Shown here one piece after another: positions 52,372-61,957 of a stretch of 64,000 nt of DNA. The translations under genes and the position numbers were made by a program. Each line of letters starts with the position of its first letter. The stretch's first letter is position 1. A model generated the notes under the pieces. The model saw only the letters and a program-made list of their open reading frames with translations, made no database searches and had not been told where the DNA came from. This DNA comes from Morganella morganii. Its GTDB lineage: Bacteria; Pseudomonadota; Gammaproteobacteria; Enterobacterales; Enterobacteriaceae. The DNA lies in NCBI RefSeq assembly GCF_019402645.1, contig NZ_VKKS01000001.1:2112719-2176718 (forward strand), given 5' to 3'.

Positions 52372-53943
52372 ATGGCATCAACAAGCAAAATAACCCCATC
52401 CAGTCCAAGACTGGCATCATTACTATCAGATGTAGAACGTGGAAACATAAAGATACCTGTATTTCAAAGAGAGTATATTTGGACAGATGAACAAATAATT
52501 AGTTTATTAGACTCTATATACAGAGGCTATCCTGTTGGTTCTCTCTTAATGTGGTCAACACGAGAAGAATTACAGCACGAGCGCAATGTTGGTGGGTTTA
52601 TTTTGCCTCATACTCCTGAGGATTATCCTGTTAATTATATACTGGATGGACAACAAAGGCTTACAACCCTATATGGTGTTTTTAATTCAGATAAAAGAAC
52701 ATCTGATACAGAATTAGCTGACCGTTTTAATATTTGTTTTCTACCAGATGAAGATACATTCTCACATTACATTGCTGCCAGTGGAAAAACAAAAATACAC
52801 TTAAATTCCATATTAGATACAACTAAATTATTAGTTGAGTTACCTAAATTTAACGATGAACAAAAAAATAAGATTGCAAAATTAACTGAGTCATTTAAAG
52901 ATTATGAATTCCCTGTTGTAACTATTCGAGAACGTAGTAACAAAGAAGTATGTAGTATTTTCCAAAGAATAAATTCATCTGGAACCCCACTGAGTAATCT
53001 TGAATTACTTGCTGCGTGGACGTGGTCAGATCAATTTGATTTACGTAGAGAGATCGACTATCTATTAGATAATCTCAAGGATAAAGGATACGAAGAAATA
53101 GACCAGACAATGTTAATGAGAATGTTATCTTCTCTAACTTGTAATTCAATTAACTCAGATGATCTTGTTGATGTTCCTCCGGGAAATTTAGTAAATGGAA
53201 TGGAAATACTAAAAACTTCAATAACTGCTGCTGTAGATTTTTTAGAAGGACAGCTAAAAGTTAAAAATGTTATTTTTTTACCTTTCCCCATAATGCTTAT
53301 ACCAATTGTAAATTTTTATGCATTAATTCCAAGACCAAATGCTACCCAAATCAGACAGTTGAGAAAATGGTTTTGGCAATGCTCACTTACATTACGATAT
53401 AAAGCTGGGACAAATCGCTTAGTTCTTGAGGATTTAGGAAAGATAGAGAGAGTATCAAAAGGAGAAACACCATTTGATGATTCTCATCCAGCAGTTAAAA
53501 ATGACTTATTCAATAGTACATGGCGAATAAACTCAACTGCTGCTAAAGCTGCATTATGCTTAATGGCTCAATTAAGACCCAGATCTTTCTTAACGGGCTC
53601 AGAAGTCGATCTGGGAACTGTCCTATCCTCTTATAATGCAAGACAGTTTCACCATATTTATCCCAAAGCATATCTTGCATCAATTGGAATATCATTTCAC
53701 GAAGCAAATATCATTTCTAATATTTGCTTTCTTTCAGCTTTTGAAAATAACTCAATTAGCGATGAAGCACCTATCAATTACTTTAAAAATATTCTAGACG
53801 AACACAAAGAAGATATTTTTAATGCTGCATTAATACCGCATGACGCTAGGAACGGAGCTCTACCTTTTAAAGATTTCATAACCCTTAGAACACAAATGCT
53901 GTTAGAAAAAGCACAGCAATTAATTATGACTGGATATCTATAA
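52372..53943 (+). CDS. DUF262 (GmrS-type N-domain) protein, probable phage-defence gene
   Basis: 523 residues. The N-terminus has the DUF262 hallmarks: IPVFQREYIWTDEQI near residue 30 and YILDGQQRLTTLYG near 90, a ParB/Srx-like nucleotide-binding fold. FQRINSSGTPLSNLELL follows. The C-terminal part has ARQFHHIYPKAYL, like the His-rich H-x-x-P motif of DUF1524/HNH nucleases in GmrSD-type enzymes. This architecture occurs in modification-dependent restriction proteins. The gene is much more AT-rich than metG and yohJ beside it, stands alone and is bracketed by hairpins, so it was probably acquired. Confidence 0.8.
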   Translation: MASTSKITPSSPRLASLLSDVERGNIKIPVFQREYIWTDEQIISLLDSIYRGYPVGSLLMWSTREELQHERNVGGFILPHTPEDYPVNYILDGQQRLTTLYGVFNSDKRTSDTELADRFNICFLPDEDTFSHYIAASGKTKIHLNSILDTTKLLVELPKFNDEQKNKIAKLTESFKDYEFPVVTIRERSNKEVCSIFQRINSSGTPLSNLELLAAWTWSDQFDLRREIDYLLDNLKDKGYEEIDQTMLMRMLSSLTCNSINSDDLVDVPPGNLVNGMEILKTSITAAVDFLEGQLKVKNVIFLPFPIMLIPIVNFYALIPRPNATQIRQLRKWFWQCSLTLRYKAGTNRLVLEDLGKIERVSKGETPFDDSHPAVKNDLFNSTWRINSTAAKAALCLMAQLRPRSFLTGSEVDLGTVLSSYNARQFHHIYPKAYLASIGISFHEANIISNICFLSAFENNSISDEAPINYFKNILDEHKEDIFNAALIPHDARNGALPFKDFITLRTQMLLEKAQQLIMTGYL

Positions 53944-53952
53944 ATAGGATAA

Positions 53953-53990
53953 ATATTGGTTATAATGAACGATTTCATTATAACCAATAT
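53953..53990. terminator. Terminator after the DUF262 gene
   Basis: Perfect 17-base stem from ATATTGGTTATAATGAA, loop CGAT, and its complement, followed by an AT-rich tail with TTTTT. It begins 10 bases after the stop. Confidence 0.8.
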
Positions 53991-54155
53991 AATTAATTTT
54001 TAACTAATATAATATTTTAATTTTCACACAAAATAAACATGTTACATATAAAAATCAAACAAACCAATATAATAACAAATATACATCATTAATCACTCAA
54101 TTGCATAACCATATCATTACATTTCCAGGGAATTAAAAATTCCTTTTATAACAAG

Positions 54156-54185
54156 TGAATACAAGATTTAATTATCTTGTATTCA
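54156..54185 (+). terminator. Second terminator before yohJ
   Basis: Perfect 12-base stem TGAATACAAGAT / ATCTTGTATTCA with loop TTAATT and a run of Ts, 75 bases before the yohJ start. Confidence 0.72.
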
Positions 54186-54260
54186 TTTTTTTAGTGACCT
54201 ATAGCACAAATAAAAATTTAATTGTATGATGAATGTGTTCATACAAGAAGGAACATTATC

Positions 54261-54713
54261 ATGAAACCAAAACAGATAGCGGAAACCGGCTGGCGCTATC
54301 TCCGGGCATTTCTGATCCTGTATCTGTGCCTGTTTGCCGGCAATATCATCGCAGTATTACTGCCGTTTTCCGTCCCTGGCAGCATCGCAGGTATGCTGCT
54401 GCTTTTTGTGTTACTCGCACTGCAAATTATTCCGGCACACTGGGTTCAGCCCGGCTGCACCTTATTGATGAAAAACATGACAATGTTATTTCTGCCGATC
54501 GGTATCGGTGTGATGAACTATTACGATACCCTCAGCGCCCAGCTGCTGCCTATCCTGGTCGCCTGTGTTGTCAGTACCTTTATCGCCATGTGTACTGTGG
54601 CGCTGAGTTCTGAATTTATTCACCGCCGTCATGTTCCGGTTCCGGAACAACAGGAAGCCGACGCGGTTGCCGCGGCAGAACAAACCGAACAACAAGAGAA
54701 ACGCAAATGTTAA
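54261..54713 (+). CDS. yohJ: LrgA/CidA-family membrane protein YohJ
   Basis: A 150-residue holin-like protein with four hydrophobic helices (AFLILYLCLFAGNIIAVLLP, MLLLFVLLALQII and others, with VPGSIAGMLLLF as the family motif). The alanine/glutamate-rich tail is longer than in E. coli YohJ. GAAGGAA precedes the ATG at 54261. Its stop overlaps yohK by 7 bases. Related CidA/LrgA systems affect autolysis and pyruvate transport; the role here is not known. Confidence 0.92.
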   Translation: MKPKQIAETGWRYLRAFLILYLCLFAGNIIAVLLPFSVPGSIAGMLLLFVLLALQIIPAHWVQPGCTLLMKNMTMLFLPIGIGVMNYYDTLSAQLLPILVACVVSTFIAMCTVALSSEFIHRRHVPVPEQQEADAVAAAEQTEQQEKRKC

Positions 54714-55402
54714 CGCATATCTGGTGGTCGCTCCCGCTTACCATCGGCGTCTATTTTCTCGCCAGAGCTATCTATATCAAATTTAAGCTGCCGGTATTAA
54801 ACCCGCTGCTGATATCCATCGTGATTATCATTCCGCTGCTGGTATTCACCGGTACCTCATACAGTCACTATTTTGAGGGCAGCCGTATCCTCAACGACCT
54901 GCTGCAACCCGCCGTGGTGGCGCTGGCGTTTCCGCTGTATGAGCAATTGCATCAGATCCGCGCACAATGGAAATCCATTATCACCATCTGCTTTGCCGGG
55001 AGCGTGATTGCGATGGTCACCGGTACTGCCATTGCCTTTATGATGGGCGCAACACCCGAAATTGCTGCGTCTATCCTGCCGAAATCGGTCACCACCCCGA
55101 TTGCGATCGCGGTTTCTAACTCCATCGGCGGTGTAGCGGCAATCAGTGCTGTGTGTGTGATTTTCGTCGGGATCCTCGGCGCAATTTTCGGGCATACCCT
55201 GTTCAAATATCTGCGGGTCACCACCAAAGCCTCACGTGGCCTGGCAATGGGTACCGCCTCTCACGCCCTCGGCACTGCCCGCTGTGCGGAAGAAGATTAT
55301 GTGGAAGGTGCTTACAGCTCACTGGCATTAATGACCTGCGGGATTATTACTTCTCTGATGGCACCGTTTATCTTCCCGGTGCTGCTGGCCTTATTCGGTT
55401 GA
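54707..55402 (+). CDS. yohK: LrgB-family membrane protein YohK
   Basis: A 231-residue partner of YohJ with several transmembrane helices; KSVTTPIAIAVSNSIGGV and GTASHALGTARCAEED are the LrgB signatures. The start overlaps the yohJ stop by 7 bases, so the two are coupled. cdd follows after 131 bases, the E. coli order yohJ-yohK-cdd. Confidence 0.94.
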   Translation: MLTHIWWSLPLTIGVYFLARAIYIKFKLPVLNPLLISIVIIIPLLVFTGTSYSHYFEGSRILNDLLQPAVVALAFPLYEQLHQIRAQWKSIITICFAGSVIAMVTGTAIAFMMGATPEIAASILPKSVTTPIAIAVSNSIGGVAAISAVCVIFVGILGAIFGHTLFKYLRVTTKASRGLAMGTASHALGTARCAEEDYVEGAYSSLALMTCGIITSLMAPFIFPVLLALFG

Positions 55403-55453
55403 CACAAAAACTTGAGTTTCATCTCGCAAATTCAATATTTGTTTCATTCGTTT

Positions 55454-55487
55454 CATAATGAACGTGATAAAAATCACGTTCATTATG
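55454..55487. promoter_or_regulatory. 34-base palindrome with a CRP-type core upstream of cdd
   Basis: CATAATGAACGTGAT - AAAA - ATCACGTTCATTATG is a perfect palindrome. Its core CGTGA-N6-TCACG has CRP spacing and matches 8 of 10 core positions. It lies 47 bases before cdd. E. coli cdd is controlled by CRP and CytR, so an operator is expected here. The extended symmetry could also form a hairpin ending yohK transcription, although no T-run follows. Confidence 0.65.
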
Positions 55488-55533
55488 TGCAACTCCCCGC
55501 TAGAATGATCTTATTGATAATGGAGGTCATTTT

Positions 55534-56418
55534 ATGCAAAACCGCTTTCATGCAGCCCTGAATACACTCCCTTCCCCGTTACAAACACTGCTGACGGATA
55601 TTGTTTGTGCTGATACTTTCCCCGGATATTTATCCGCAAAACAAGTCAGTACACTCTGCAACGCCGCAGGTACTGATGAGGATGCACTCGCGCTGGCCAT
55701 GCTGCCGCTGGCAGCAGCCTGTGCCGTGACCCCGGTGTCCCGGTTTAATGTCGGCGCGATTGCGCACGGACTGAGCGGTAACTTCTATTTCGGCGCCAAT
55801 ATGGAATTCTGTCATGTGCCGTTACAGCAGACAGTACACGCGGAACAGAGCGCGATTACCCACGCCTGGCTGCGCGGCGAGAAAGGTTTGCGCAAAGTCA
55901 CCGTCAATTACACGCCGTGCGGCCACTGCCGTCAGTTTATGAATGAGCTCAACAGCGGTACAGAACTGCTGATTCAGTTACCGGAACTGGCAGCCATGCC
56001 ACTGAAAACCCTGCTGCCGCATGCTTTCGGTCCGGTGGATCTGGGTATTGAAACCCGGCTGTTTGACCAGGTGCATCACGGTTATCATTTCCTCACCACC
56101 AATGCAGCAGCCGGAAAAGCCCTTGAGGCAGCCAACCGCAGCCATGCACCTTATTCTCATTCACACAGCGGAGTGGCCTTGCAGGACAGCCGCGGACGCA
56201 TTTACAGCGGTGCTTATATTGAAAATGCGGCGTTTAACCCCGGACTGCCGCCGTTACAGGCCGCTCTGATCTTCATGAATATGGCAGGTGGCGACCTGCA
56301 CGATATCCACCGCGCAGTGCTGGTGGAAGGCAGTAACGCCATGCTGTCACAATGGGAAAGCACCTCTGCCACATTGAGTGCCCTGGGTTGTCAGGATATC
56401 GCCCTGTTCAGCTATTGA
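55534..56418 (+). CDS. cdd: Cytidine deaminase
   Basis: A 294-residue homodimeric zinc enzyme of pyrimidine salvage (cytidine and deoxycytidine to uridine forms). The catalytic domain has the zinc motif [11 protein letters not shown] with the proton-shuttling glutamate, and PCGHCRQF with the two zinc cysteines; a degenerate C-terminal repeat follows, as in E. coli. GGAGG lies upstream. Confidence 0.97.
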   Translation: MQNRFHAALNTLPSPLQTLLTDIVCADTFPGYLSAKQVSTLCNAAGTDEDALALAMLPLAAACAVTPVSRFNVGAIAHGLSGNFYFGANMEFCHVPLQQTVHAEQSAITHAWLRGEKGLRKVTVNYTPCGHCRQFMNELNSGTELLIQLPELAAMPLKTLLPHAFGPVDLGIETRLFDQVHHGYHFLTTNAAAGKALEAANRSHAPYSHSHSGVALQDSRGRIYSGAYIENAAFNPGLPPLQAALIFMNMAGGDLHDIHRAVLVEGSNAMLSQWESTSATLSALGCQDIALFSY

Positions 56419-56616
56419 TTCCCCCTTCGCTGAGGTTGATACTCACCGGTTCCGGGTATCAGCCTTTACGTGATTATTAAATATAAATCTATCCCGCCTC
56501 TCACTTTCACACATCGGCATCACTAAATTAGTAACAATTACTGTACATATTTTTCAGATAACTTAGGATCAGGGCGTCCTGTCTTTAAAATGTCAATTGG
56601 CAAAGAGTAGTCATAC

Positions 56617-58314
56617 ATGGAACTGGAATACGAAAGCAAACGTGCATTATATATCCCGTATGCGGGCCCTATCCTGTTAGAGTTCCCGCTGCTGAATAAG
56701 GGAAGCGCCTTCACCGAAGAAGAGCGCAGTAATTTCAACCTCCACGGCCTGCTGCCCGAAGCGGTAGAGACCATCGAAGAGCAGACTGAACGCGCCTATC
56801 GCCAGTATTCTGACTTTAAAAACGATACTGACAAACATATCTACCTGCGTAACATTCAGGATACGAATGAAACGCTGTTCTACCGCCTGCTCAATGCTCA
56901 CCTCAAAGAAATGATGCCGATCATCTATACCCCGACAGTCGGGGCGGCCTGTGAGCATTTCTCAGACAGCTACCGCCGTGCGCGCGGTCTGTTTATCTCC
57001 TATCCGAACCGTGCTTACATTGATGACATGCTGCAGAATGCCACCAAGCAGAATGTAAAAGTCATCGTGGTAACCGATGGAGAGCGGATCCTCGGCCTGG
57101 GTGACCAGGGGATCGGCGGGATGGGGATCCCGATTGGTAAACTCTCTCTGTATACCGCCTGCGGTGGTATCAGCCCGGCGTATACCCTGCCTATCGTGCT
57201 GGATGTCGGTACCAATAATCAGCAGCGCCTGAATGACCCGCTCTATATGGGCTGGCGTCACCCGCGTATTACCGGCGAAGAGTATGACGAATTTGTTGAT
57301 GAATTTATCAATGCGGTTAAACGCCGCTGGCCGGATGTGCTGTTACAGTTTGAAGATTTCGCCCAGAAAAATGCCATGCCGCTGCTGGAACGCTACCGCG
57401 ATCAGCTCTGTTGCTTCAATGATGATATTCAGGGTACCGCGTCAGTGACCCTCGGCAGTCTGATCGCCGCCAGCCGTGCCGCAGGCGGACAACTGAAAGA
57501 TCAGACCGTTGCCTTCCTGGGAGCAGGTTCCGCCGGTTGTGGTATCGCCGAACAGATTATCGCGCAGATGAAATCTGAAGGTCTGAGTGAAGAACAGGCG
57601 CGCGCCCGTATCTTTATGGTGGACAGATTCGGCCTGCTGACAGACAAACTGCCGAACCTGCTGAATTTCCAGAGCAAACTGATCACCAAAAGTGACATTA
57701 TTGCTGGCTGGGATGTGCAGAATGATGCTATTTCGCTGGAAGATGTGGTCCGTAACGCCAAACCGACCGTGCTTATCGGCGTTTCCGGTCAGCCGGGACT
57801 GTTTACGGAAGAGATTATCCGTGAAATGCACAAAAACTGTGAGCGTCCGGTGGTGATGCCGCTGTCCAACCCGACCTCCCGTGTGGAAGCCCGCCCGGAA
57901 GATATTATCGCCTGGACAGACGGTCATGCGCTGGTTGCGACCGGCAGCCCGTTCAATCCGGTGATTTATAAGGACAAAACTTATCCTATCTCCCAGTGCA
58001 ACAACTCCTTTATTTTCCCGGGGATTGGTCTGGGTGTGCTGGCCGCCGGAGCCAAACGCGTGACTGACGGCATGATGATGACGGCAAGCCGTGCGCTGGC
58101 GGAATGTTCACCGATGGTGATCAACGGCGAAGGTTCATTGCTGCCGGATATCGGGGATATCAAAAAAGTATCGCGTATCATCGCCAAACAGGTTGCCAAA
58201 GAAGCACAAATCCAGGGGGTCGCCACCGTGACTTCTGACGGCGCACTTGATGAAGCCATCGAACGCAATTTCTGGCATCCGGAATATCGTGTTTACCGCC
58301 GGACATCTTTCTGA
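56617..58314 (+). CDS. maeA: NAD-dependent malic enzyme MaeA
   Basis: A 565-residue enzyme for oxidative decarboxylation of malate to pyruvate. [41 protein letters not shown] (parts), [14 protein letters not shown] and [15 protein letters not shown] (nucleotide site) are conserved with E. coli MaeA, and the length is the same. It lies between cdd and sanA, which are adjacent in E. coli, so it is an insertion or relocation relative to that order. Confidence 0.96.
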   Translation: MELEYESKRALYIPYAGPILLEFPLLNKGSAFTEEERSNFNLHGLLPEAVETIEEQTERAYRQYSDFKNDTDKHIYLRNIQDTNETLFYRLLNAHLKEMMPIIYTPTVGAACEHFSDSYRRARGLFISYPNRAYIDDMLQNATKQNVKVIVVTDGERILGLGDQGIGGMGIPIGKLSLYTACGGISPAYTLPIVLDVGTNNQQRLNDPLYMGWRHPRITGEEYDEFVDEFINAVKRRWPDVLLQFEDFAQKNAMPLLERYRDQLCCFNDDIQGTASVTLGSLIAASRAAGGQLKDQTVAFLGAGSAGCGIAEQIIAQMKSEGLSEEQARARIFMVDRFGLLTDKLPNLLNFQSKLITKSDIIAGWDVQNDAISLEDVVRNAKPTVLIGVSGQPGLFTEEIIREMHKNCERPVVMPLSNPTSRVEARPEDIIAWTDGHALVATGSPFNPVIYKDKTYPISQCNNSFIFPGIGLGVLAAGAKRVTDGMMMTASRALAECSPMVINGEGSLLPDIGDIKKVSRIIAKQVAKEAQIQGVATVTSDGALDEAIERNFWHPEYRVYRRTSF

Positions 58315-58340
58315 CAAATAGCTGCTGTTCTGCCACTGAA

Positions 58341-58360
58341 AGCCCGTACTCGTGCGGGCT
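58341..58360 (+). terminator. maeA terminator
   Basis: AGCCCGTAC / GTGCGGGCT (one wobble pair) followed by TTATTCTTTTTT, 26 bases after the maeA stop. Confidence 0.78.
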
Positions 58361-58410
58361 TTATTCTTTTTTCCACCCTTGCCAGCCTTTCACTGCTCAA
58401 GTAATCTTAG

Positions 58411-59232
<822 letters not shown>

Positions 59233-59239
59233 TATGAAC

Positions 59240-60391
59240 TCAGCGGACAGCCAGCTTATTGGCTGCCTGCCGCCACAACCACTCCACCGGTCCCTGAGAA
59301 AAATAACGCAGCCACAGGGTTGAGAACAGGATGTTAATCAGCCACATCAGCGGTACAAATGCCAGCAGCGTCAGGCGATCAAACTGATTAAAATACCCGA
59401 AGTACTTAAACAGCATCACCCCGCATACCGATTGCAGCAGATAGCTGCTCAGTGCTGTGCGCCCGACCCGCCGCAGGCAGGCAGAAACCGGTTTTAGCTG
59501 CGGCTGTAAGCCATAGAACAGTGCGATAAGCCCGGTGGTCTGCACCGGCTGTAAAATATCCGCCAGCGGATAACCAATAGTACCTAACCAGAAGACACTC
59601 CAGTCGTTCAGATATTCCATCCACACGACAGCGGCCTGCAACAGCAGTGACGGGGTCAGCAGCCATGCCACCAGCCGCCGGTAATGAGATAACGGAAATT
59701 CCCCTTTCAGCCAGCCGTTTTTCATCAGTGTGGCACCCAGCAGCATCATTGCCAGTAACTGCCAGCCATACTGAACCACCATCATCAGCAGCATACCGCT
59801 GATGGTGTTTACTCTGTCCAGCATGCCGGCAATACCACCGGTGCTGGCAATAAGCACTTCATAGTTCAGCATCTCCTGCGACGGCTGCCAGTACAGCAGC
59901 TTCAGCTCACCATCTTCCGATAACAGAAAAAACAGCAGGAACAGCCCGGTCAGGATCAGCACCGGTACCAGTTTCAGCCACCAGCGGGAGGACACATTAT
60001 GGATGATCCAGCAGGCGGCAATGCCGGTCAGGCTGTACATCAGCAGGATATCCCCGCTCCAGAGCAGAACGGTATGCAACAACCCTATTACACCTAACAC
60101 CAGTAACCGCGCCATATTCCATGCCTGGCTATAGCGGCTGAGCATCATCAGAGTGGCACCAAACAGCAGTGCAAACATGCCGAGGAATTTCCCCAGAACC
60201 AGCACACTCAGTACTGCCCAGGTGGCGATATCTGTCCCGGACGCGGCCGGGATGTACAGCGGATTCAGATATGCCGCAGACGGTAGTGCGAATCCGCCGA
60301 TGTTCAGGATAAAAATACCGAGGATTGCCAGCCCCCGCACCATATCGAGGACATCAATACGTGCAGAGGCGGGTGTGACAGAAGTATTCAT
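59240..60391 (-). CDS. yeiB: DUF418 inner-membrane protein YeiB
   Basis: A 383-residue protein with about ten membrane helices. RIDVLDMVRGLAILGIFILN is the conserved N-terminal motif and the C-terminal DUF418 part includes GRTALSSYLLQSVCGVMLF. The function is unknown; related acyltransferase-like families modify envelope glycans. It converges on sanA with 7 bases between the stops. It is the last core gene before the accessory region. Confidence 0.9.
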   Translation of the reverse strand: MNTSVTPASARIDVLDMVRGLAILGIFILNIGGFALPSAAYLNPLYIPAASGTDIATWAVLSVLVLGKFLGMFALLFGATLMMLSRYSQAWNMARLLVLGVIGLLHTVLLWSGDILLMYSLTGIAACWIIHNVSSRWWLKLVPVLILTGLFLLFFLLSEDGELKLLYWQPSQEMLNYEVLIASTGGIAGMLDRVNTISGMLLMMVVQYGWQLLAMMLLGATLMKNGWLKGEFPLSHYRRLVAWLLTPSLLLQAAVVWMEYLNDWSVFWLGTIGYPLADILQPVQTTGLIALFYGLQPQLKPVSACLRRVGRTALSSYLLQSVCGVMLFKYFGYFNQFDRLTLLAFVPLMWLINILFSTLWLRYFSQGPVEWLWRQAANKLAVR

Positions 60392-60573
60392 CAGTTAAAT
60401 AACGCCAAAATACAATTATTCATTTTATATCAATTCATTAAATTATAAATACAACTAAAAAATAGCATTATGAACACAAATATGTACAAACAAATCATGC
60501 ACCACAGCGCACCAAAGACCACTGTATAACACAAAACGGCCGCACTGACATGCACCGGCACGATTTTGTTTAT

Positions 60574-60889
60574 TTACGTTTTGGCCGGAAAATACCGGTA
60601 AATAGTCGACACCCCCACACCATAAATAATCGCCAGCTGCGTTCGTGCAGATCCGATATCAGCGCTATCAGGTTTTTGACACCACGCCCGAGTCTGTCCG
60701 GCTTCCACACTGCCGGTGTATCGCACGGCTGAAGGCCTTTAATGCCCGTTTCAGTCCCGGCCTGACGGCGGTTTTACCGCTCATTTTGTCCTCATAAATC
60801 TGGTCGCAATTTATGCTGATGAGCGCATTTCGCTGTAAATCGCTGTTTTGGTCAGTTGTTGATACGCGGATATAGCCGATGACAGCCAT
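60574..60889 (-). pseudogene. Serine DNA invertase (Hin/Gin/Pin family), frameshifted and deleted
   Basis: The N-terminus IGYIRVSTTDQNSDLQRNAL has the catalytic serine of the resolvase/invertase family, followed by RPGLKRALKAF. One base is then missing, after which another frame reads VWKPDRLGRGVKNLIALISD, the next conserved block. After HER about 70-80 codons are absent and the C-terminal helix-turn-helix (LAIIYGVGVSTIYRYFP) ends at 60574. The gene is about 316 bases instead of 550-600 and cannot make an active enzyme. The start, 63 bases from a crossover-like site, is the usual invertase position. Confidence 0.88.
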
Positions 60890-60924
60890 TGTTTCCCCTC
60901 ATGTTTGCTGTGATGACGGAATTA

Positions 60925-61038
60925 TTACAGATTTATCCGGTTATGGCTGCATTCCCGGAAACCTTTGTTTTCGTAGTCATCTCTCCTATTCATAATGAAA
61001 AACTGTAACTCTTTGGCACTAAATCCAAATTCCATCAT
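60925..61038 (-). pseudogene. N-terminal part of a tail-fibre assembly gene, cut at a crossover site
   Basis: An ATG two bases after the tail-fibre stop opens MMEFGFSAKELQFFIMNRRD, then DYENK, typical of tail-fibre assembly N-termini (FGFS...DYE..G). At the crossover core 60964-60965 the match ends and the frame runs on to a stop at 60925. If the segment 60965-61638 is inverted, the reading continues DDYENK-GIWPDDIVAVDG, in frame with the C-terminal part at 61640-61957 on the plus strand. Confidence 0.72.
60952..60977. other. Left hix/gix-like crossover site
   Basis: A 26-base element: left arm TTCCCGGAAACC, core TT at 60964-60965, right arm TGTTTTCGTAGT. It resembles the invertase sites whose arms end AAACC and GGTTT. 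Its core is opposite in orientation to that of the site at 61626-61651, as required for inversion. Reading-frame restoration across both cores supports it. Confidence 0.62.
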
Positions 61039-61638
61039 AATTAATACCCGATAGCTAAAAAGTTAATGATTGATTCTATTGTCGGTGCTTCAACAGCTTT
61101 AACCGTAACAACGTTAACTCGCTGTTTAGTAATACCTTCGCAGTTTGCTATAATCTGGACATAGGTTGTTTTCGTACACAGTACCGCCCATACCCCATTG
61201 GGGAATGCTATTGGGTAATTTGTTGGAGTTGTCATTGAATACCCCGTTTTTGAATCATTTGCTATAGTTCGCCGGAAAGCCTGAATCATTATTCCGTTAG
61301 GTAACGTGGTAATTCCGTTATCCGTCCATTTACCGGATTCCGGGAAAAAACTCATATCAGGGATCTGTCCGGAAAGATTCCCCGTATTTTTTGAGGCGGC
61401 AGTCCCGGGCCCTGAAATCCTCTCCGCCGGAACCGTGCCGTGTATCATTTTCCCTGTGCTGTCAAACGCCCACAGCATTCTTTGTAATTCATCATCCCAC
61501 GCCCCCGGGGTTTTATTATCGTGAGCAAGCACTGCAAGTTTTTGGTTTGTTGACAGCATCCGTGATTCTCTTTCTGTCACTATAAAATGACCGCCGTCCG
61601 CGTATGTCCCGATGGACTGAAACTTTTCCGGTAAACCA
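60965..61638. other. Invertible DNA segment, now probably locked
   Basis: The segment between the two crossover cores carries a tail-fibre cassette and the first 25 codons of its assembly gene, both on the minus strand. Inverted, the fibre cassette and the complete assembly gene would read on the plus strand. In the present orientation the assembly gene is split. The neighbouring invertase is a pseudogene, so switching would need an enzyme from elsewhere in the genome. Confidence 0.7.
61041..61580 (-). CDS. Phage tail-fibre C-terminal cassette
   Basis: About 180-200 residues with the C-terminal layout of phage tail fibres: GYA-D-G-G repeats near the start, TTLPNGIMIQAFRRT and PIAFPNGVWAVLCT. 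A GTG at 61580 could start it, but homologous-looking reading (LGLPEKFQSIGTYADGG) continues upstream to the crossover core at 61638, and no constant N-terminal part follows beyond it. It is thus probably a silent variable cassette rather than a complete gene. Stop at 61041. Confidence 0.72.
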   Translation of the reverse strand: MTERESRMLSTNQKLAVLAHDNKTPGAWDDELQRMLWAFDSTGKMIHGTVPAERISGPGTAASKNTGNLSGQIPDMSFFPESGKWTDNGITTLPNGIMIQAFRRTIANDSKTGYSMTTPTNYPIAFPNGVWAVLCTKTTYVQIIANCEGITKQRVNVVTVKAVEAPTIESIINFLAIGY

Positions 61639-61651
61639 AGGTATCTGGCCG
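61626..61651. other. Right hix/gix-like crossover site
   Basis: A 26-base element: left arm TTCCGGTAAACC, core AA at 61638-61639, right arm GGTATCTGGCCG. The stretch GTAAACC-AA-GGT is close to the Hin/Gin/Cin crossover sites. It lies exactly where the assembly gene fragment on the plus strand loses its N-terminus. Confidence 0.7.
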
Positions 61652-61935
61652 GATGATATTGTCGCAGTAGATGGTGATGTTATGCACGAATACGCCGGTA
61701 TTCCTCCGGGAGGTAAGCGCCTTGGGGCTGATAAAAAAGGAAAACCTGCATGGGTGGATATCCCGCCACTGACGCATGAGCAATATGTAGCTATCGCAGA
61801 GGCACAAAAGCAGGCTTTAATTGCAGAGGCCAACCAGAAAACCCAGCTCTGGCAGACGCAGCTTATGCCGGGGATTATCTCAGAAAAAGATAAGGCCAGC
61901 CTCAAAGAATGGATGCTGTACGTGCAGGAGGTGCA

Positions 61936-61957
61936 GGCAGTGGATATATCCACTGCC
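61936..61957. repeat. 22-base perfect palindrome joining two opposing assembly genes
   Basis: GGCAGTGGATA-TATCCACTGCC encodes AVDIST in both directions: it is the end of the conserved part of the plus-strand assembly gene and of the minus-strand one. The two genes are fused tail to tail at this point and both lack their normal ends. Confidence 0.85.

Larger units (their letters stand above)
53944..54260. other. AT-rich gap after the DUF262 gene
   Basis: 317 bases with no gene seen. It holds two strong hairpins (53953-53990 and 54156-54185) about 165 bases apart, with a very AT-rich stretch between them. The second hairpin with its T-run could end an unannotated short RNA; nothing else supports that. 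Confidence 0.6.
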
